From Bacteroidales bacterium (GTDB lineage Bacteria; Bacteroidota; Bacteroidia; Bacteroidales; VadinHA17), in the NCBI GenBank assembly GCA_022615595.1, contig JAKEGI010000259.1, forward strand, positions 1 to 8,150: DNA of 8,150 bases, given 5' to 3'. Below, in pieces: positions 5,928 through 8,150 of this stretch; positions within the stretch are counted from its first letter, which is position 1, and the number at the start of each line of letters is the position of its first letter. The notes below the pieces were generated by a model. The model saw only the letters and a list, made by a program, of their open reading frames with translations. It did no database searches and had not been told where the DNA came from. The position numbers and the translations under genes were made by a program.

Positions 5928-6457
5928 TGAAAATAACACCAGCATATTTTCTGTGGATACTTCTTCTTTTCGCGGGCTGCAAAGATAATGAGGTGCCTCT
6001 GTCAGGCACTGTCACAATCGATAACGAGATCTTCGGGACCAGCGTTTATTATGCGTACGGTTTTTCATTCAGCAAGGCAGCAAAGGTATCAAGCAACGAT
6101 ACTCCCGATCCTGATATTACAGTGCAGGCCGGGGTTATAACAGGAGGGGTGATTATTGAGCCTTTCCTCTCGGCAAATACCTTTAAACCCTCATTCGGAC
6201 TGGCAGGAGAGTATGCCACGGCAAGCGAGGCACAGGCAGCTTTTAATGCACTGACCGATGCCGGAACCCCGGTATGGATTGATCTTGCCGCTCCACTGAA
6301 GAATAACCAGGTATGGGTGATAAGGACAGGGGAGGAAAAGTACGCAAAGATACGTACAATAGAGGTGAAGCTTGATGATGTCGAACTGCCGCCATTTGCC
6401 TCATGCAAATTTCAGTGGGTTTATCAGCCTGACGGATCAAAGACTTTTCCGCAGTAG
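5927..6457 (+). CDS. Small lipoprotein of unknown function
   Basis: The 176-residue protein starts with a short signal peptide ending in LFAGC, so Cys18 is the lipidated residue. Directly after it comes K-D-N-E, resembling the K-(D/E)-(D/E) lipoprotein export signal described in Bacteroidota, which suggests surface exposure. The mature part looks mostly beta-stranded. It ends with VWVIRTGEEKYAKIRTIEVKL (129-149) and FQWVYQPDGSKTF (162-174). These two segments remind me of the C-terminal half of HmuY-like heme-binding lipoproteins, but I cannot verify this and would not assign the function. No TonB-dependent receptor lies beside it, unlike hmuYR. It begins in the stop codon of pgk, and its own stop abuts the next start, so it belongs to a tight three-gene unit. 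Confidence 0.8.
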   Translation: MKITPAYFLWILLLFAGCKDNEVPLSGTVTIDNEIFGTSVYYAYGFSFSKAAKVSSNDTPDPDITVQAGVITGGVIIEPFLSANTFKPSFGLAGEYATASEAQAAFNALTDAGTPVWIDLAAPLKNNQVWVIRTGEEKYAKIRTIEVKLDDVELPPFASCKFQWVYQPDGSKTFPQ

Positions 6458-6459
6458 TG

Positions 6460-7449
6460 ATGAAACTGCCGCTGCCGGAAGAGATATTCGCCGTCACCTC
6501 CGCCGGGTTGTTTGAGGAGAGAGCCCTCAGGATCTTTAACTATCAGGCAGCTGAGTGTCGGGTGTACAGTGAATATATCCGGCTCCTTGGCATTCATCCT
6601 GACAGTGTCATATCTCTCTGTTCCATACCATTCATGCCTGTCACATTTTTCAGGGATCACCTGGTAACTTCCGGTGAGGGTGAGCCTGAAAAGATATTCC
6701 ACAGCAGCGGAACGACAGGCATGCGGCAGAGCCGTCATGCGGTGAAACGTCTTTCAATCTACGATGAGAGCCTTGAGCGTACCTTCCGTATCTTCTACGG
6801 TGATCCTTCGGCATATGCCATCATGGGCCTCCTTCCTTCATATCTTGAACGCGAAGGCTCATCGCTTATTTATATGGTAAAAAGATTGATGGAATTATCC
6901 GGTAATTCCTCCGGAGGGTTCTTCCACGGTGATCATGATGGACTGCTGAAATCGGTTGACAGGGCACGCAGTGCGAAGAAGAAGGTGCTACTGATAGGGG
7001 TCTCCTATGCCCTGCTTGACCTGGCAGAAGAGCATCCGGTTGACCTCAGCGACGTGATAATAATGGAGACAGGAGGGATGAAGGGAAGGAGACGGGAGAT
7101 GATCAGGGATGAGCTTCATGAGTTAATCAAAGGCGCCTTTAATCTCCCCACAGTACACTCGGAATACGGCATGACCGAATTGCTCAGCCAGGCATACTCA
7201 AAGGGCGCAGGGCTTTTCAATACACCACCATGGATGAGGGTTCTGATCCGCGACAGTCATGACCCTTCATCACATACCACCGAAGCAGGTTCAAACGGGG
7301 GTATAAGCGTCATTGACCTGGCCAATATTTACTCGTGCTCATTCATAGCCACCTCTGACCTTGGGAGGATGCATGACCACGGTGCCTTCGAGGTGCTTGG
7401 CAGGTTCGACGATGCAGATATCCGTGGCTGTAACCTGCTAGTTGGTTAG
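6460..7449 (+). CDS. LuxE/PaaK-like acyl-protein synthetase family protein
   Basis: This 329-residue protein belongs to the acyl-adenylating superfamily and is closest in size and motifs to LuxE-type acyl-protein synthetases. The phosphate-binding loop FHSSGTTG is at 80-87, GGMKGRR at 205-211, the adenylate-forming motif SEYGMTELLSQ at 234-244, ATSDLGR at 297-303 and GRFDDADIRGCNLL at 314-327. LuxE activates a fatty acid as acyl-AMP and carries it on a C-terminal Cys; Cys324 here is a candidate equivalent. No luxC, luxD or luciferase genes are present, so the substrate is unknown and bioluminescence is not implied. An in-frame GTG at 6457 overlaps the preceding stop; I prefer the adjacent ATG at 6460. 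It is probably co-transcribed with pgk and the lipoprotein. No terminator is evident downstream. Confidence 0.85.
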   Translation: MKLPLPEEIFAVTSAGLFEERALRIFNYQAAECRVYSEYIRLLGIHPDSVISLCSIPFMPVTFFRDHLVTSGEGEPEKIFHSSGTTGMRQSRHAVKRLSIYDESLERTFRIFYGDPSAYAIMGLLPSYLEREGSSLIYMVKRLMELSGNSSGGFFHGDHDGLLKSVDRARSAKKKVLLIGVSYALLDLAEEHPVDLSDVIIMETGGMKGRRREMIRDELHELIKGAFNLPTVHSEYGMTELLSQAYSKGAGLFNTPPWMRVLIRDSHDPSSHTTEAGSNGGISVIDLANIYSCSFIATSDLGRMHDHGAFEVLGRFDDADIRGCNLLVG

Positions 7450-7450
7450 G

Positions 7451-7478
7451 GGTACAAGGTATTAGGTGCAAGGTACAA
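7451..7478. repeat. Degenerate heptamer tandem repeat, four units
   Basis: Four consecutive 7-base units read GGTACAA, GGTATTA, GGTGCAA and GGTACAA, followed by GG. The array fills the space between the stop of the LuxE-like gene and the peptidase remnant, which face each other. I recall similar GGTRCAA runs in intergenic DNA of other Bacteroidota, but cannot check. No hairpin or terminator is associated. Confidence 0.6.
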
Positions 7479-7492
7479 GGGGCGCACTGCTC

Positions 7493-7810
7493 CTAGAAAC
7501 CCAGCTTTTCTCTTATTGCAGACGGAACGGCATCCTTGTGCACGAGGATATAAATGGTCTTTGCACGGACATAACTCTCGGACATGTTCAGGTAACCGCC
7601 AAATGGATTCCTGTCAGTGCCCCACGAGTTCTTGGTGATATAATACTTCGTCCCGTTCTGATCTTTTACAACACCGGTGAGATGCATCAGGTGATCATCG
7701 GTTGTCACAAACGCCTCATATCCCTTCTGACGTATCTCCTGGGTGACATTTATTTCCGGGTAGGGTTTCTCAAACTTGTACACCTCGGCCATCCTTTCCT
7801 GCTCAGGCAT
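7493..7810 (-). pseudogene. C-terminal remnant of a C1B cysteine peptidase (PepC/bleomycin hydrolase type)
   Basis: The 105 codons read as the last quarter of a papain-fold aminopeptidase C/bleomycin hydrolase. TTDDHLMHLTG (36-46) holds the catalytic His (H40), and KYYITKNSWGT (55-65) holds the catalytic Asn (N61). The ending VHKDAVPSAIREKLGF is typical of the Bacteroidota branch. Full-length members have about 400-480 residues, with the catalytic Cys and the oxyanion Gln in the first part, and all of that is absent. An in-frame TGA lies at 7832-7834, only seven codons before the ATG, and the 84 bases up to yraN show no recognisable peptidase sequence in any frame. It therefore looks like what is left after a deletion rather than a simple frameshift. 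The remaining frame has no stop and the conserved residues are intact, so the event may be recent, or the fragment may still be translated. Confidence 0.75.
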
Positions 7811-7894
7811 CTTCTCAAAACGTGAGAATATTCAAAAGGATCTATTAAATCGGATTGAGAAAATGTTTTTTAACAGACTCTCCGCCGGCATGAG
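7811..7894. other. Short intergenic segment, possible deletion junction
   Basis: These 84 bases separate the peptidase remnant from the yraN stop. They contain a perfect 6-bp inverted repeat, TTCTCA (7812-7817) and TGAGAA (7823-7828), with a 5-base loop and no T-run. All three minus-strand frames carry stops or are too short to be coding. I see no TAnnTTTG promoter. Confidence 0.35.
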
Positions 7895-8150
7895 TCACAT
7901 TGTCGGATAAAAAGCATTTTCAATATGGTCTATCTCACAGGAGGGACCATTGAATATCACGGTAATGATATCAAAGCGTGCCTCCTTCCCGAGGTTATTC
8001 CGGTTAATGTAATTTGAGGCAGCGAAAATGATGGTGCGCTGTTTCGGGACATTAACTGCGTCACGAGGATGCACCTGGTAGTCTGATGCTCTTGTCTTAA
8101 CCTCTACAAAAACTATGTATTCGCTGTTCTCAGCAACGATATCGATCTCT
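7895..8150 (-). CDS. yraN: YraN/UPF0102 family endonuclease-like protein, 5' end missing
   Basis: The last 84 codons are visible on the minus strand; the start lies beyond base 8150. The visible part begins EIDIVAENSEYIVFVEVKTR, the core of the YraN restriction-endonuclease-like fold. The Asp of EIDI and the Glu/Lys of VEVK form a PD-(D/E)xK-type metal site. It then has VNVPKQRTI, FDIITVIF and the ending HIENAFYPTM, which is typical of Bacteroidota members. Family proteins have about 115-130 residues, so roughly 35 residues are missing. The biological role of YraN is not settled; it is thought to act on DNA, perhaps Holliday-junction-like structures. It is upstream of the peptidase remnant in the same direction. 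Confidence 0.9.
   Translation of the reverse strand, partial: EIDIVAENSEYIVFVEVKTRASDYQVHPRDAVNVPKQRTIIFAASNYINRNNLGKEARFDIITVIFNGPSCEIDHIENAFYPTM

Noticed and set aside
6049..6738. Three minus-strand open frames opposite the lipoprotein and LuxE-like genes
   Set aside because: They mutually overlap and run antisense to better-supported genes with signal peptide and family motifs.
6460..7449. Bioluminescence (lux) gene
   Set aside because: The LuxE similarity is at family level only. No luxC, luxD, luxA or luxB lies nearby, and this subfamily is widespread in non-luminous bacteria.
7451..7478. CRISPR-like array
   Set aside because: Units are 7 bases with no spacers, and no cas genes are present; it is a simple degenerate tandem repeat.
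7466..7825. 119-codon plus-strand open frame opposite the peptidase remnant
   Set aside because: The minus strand carries clear peptidase motifs (DDHLMHLTG, KNSWGT); the plus-strand translation has no recognisable motif.

Overview
The window looks like ordinary chromosomal DNA from a member of the Bacteroidota, probably a Bacteroidales-type organism. The evidence is the gene content: a GldH-type lipoprotein directly behind a RicT/PSP1 protein, a phosphoglycerate kinase with the phylum-typical insertion, a LuxE-like acyl-protein synthetase, a YraN nuclease and a C1B peptidase of the Bacteroidetes type. The promoters agree, because several gaps hold the Bacteroidota -7 motif TAnnTTTG. I see no phage, IS element, CRISPR array, rRNA or tRNA. 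The gene order is compact and no gap exceeds about 120 bases.

Left part (1-4545, all minus strand). Transcription runs right to left: tpx (thiol peroxidase), holB (DNA polymerase III delta'), ricT (PSP1 protein), gldH (lipoprotein), trmB (tRNA m7G46 methyltransferase), an alkyltransferase-like protein with Ala at the acceptor-Cys position, and the first 11 codons of another gene leaving the window at base 1. ricT, gldH, trmB and the alkyltransferase-like gene overlap or sit within 22 bases of one another, so they are very probably one operon. It has a good promoter at 2816-2845 and a structured leader. tpx and holB each have a gap in front with a candidate promoter element.

Centre (4546-7449, plus strand). 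A 119-base divergent promoter region separates tpx from pgk. pgk is followed with a one-base stop/start overlap by a small lipoprotein with a possible surface-export signal. Almost without a gap comes a 329-residue LuxE/PaaK-like acyl-activating protein. These three appear translationally coupled. The function of the lipoprotein/LuxE-like pair is unknown, and it is the best candidate here for something undescribed.

Right part (7450-8150). A short degenerate heptamer tandem repeat follows the LuxE-like gene. Next, on the minus strand, is a 105-codon C-terminal remnant of an aminopeptidase C/bleomycin hydrolase-type cysteine peptidase. It keeps the catalytic His and Asn but lacks the part that carries the catalytic Cys. 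The window ends inside yraN (minus strand), whose 5' end is missing.

Most of the window is housekeeping. The unusual points are the truncated peptidase and adjacent repeat, the pgk-lipoprotein-acyl-protein synthetase cluster, the alternative hairpins in the ricT leader, the hairpin at the holB start, and substitutions in the active-site motifs of the alkyltransferase-like protein and Tpx.
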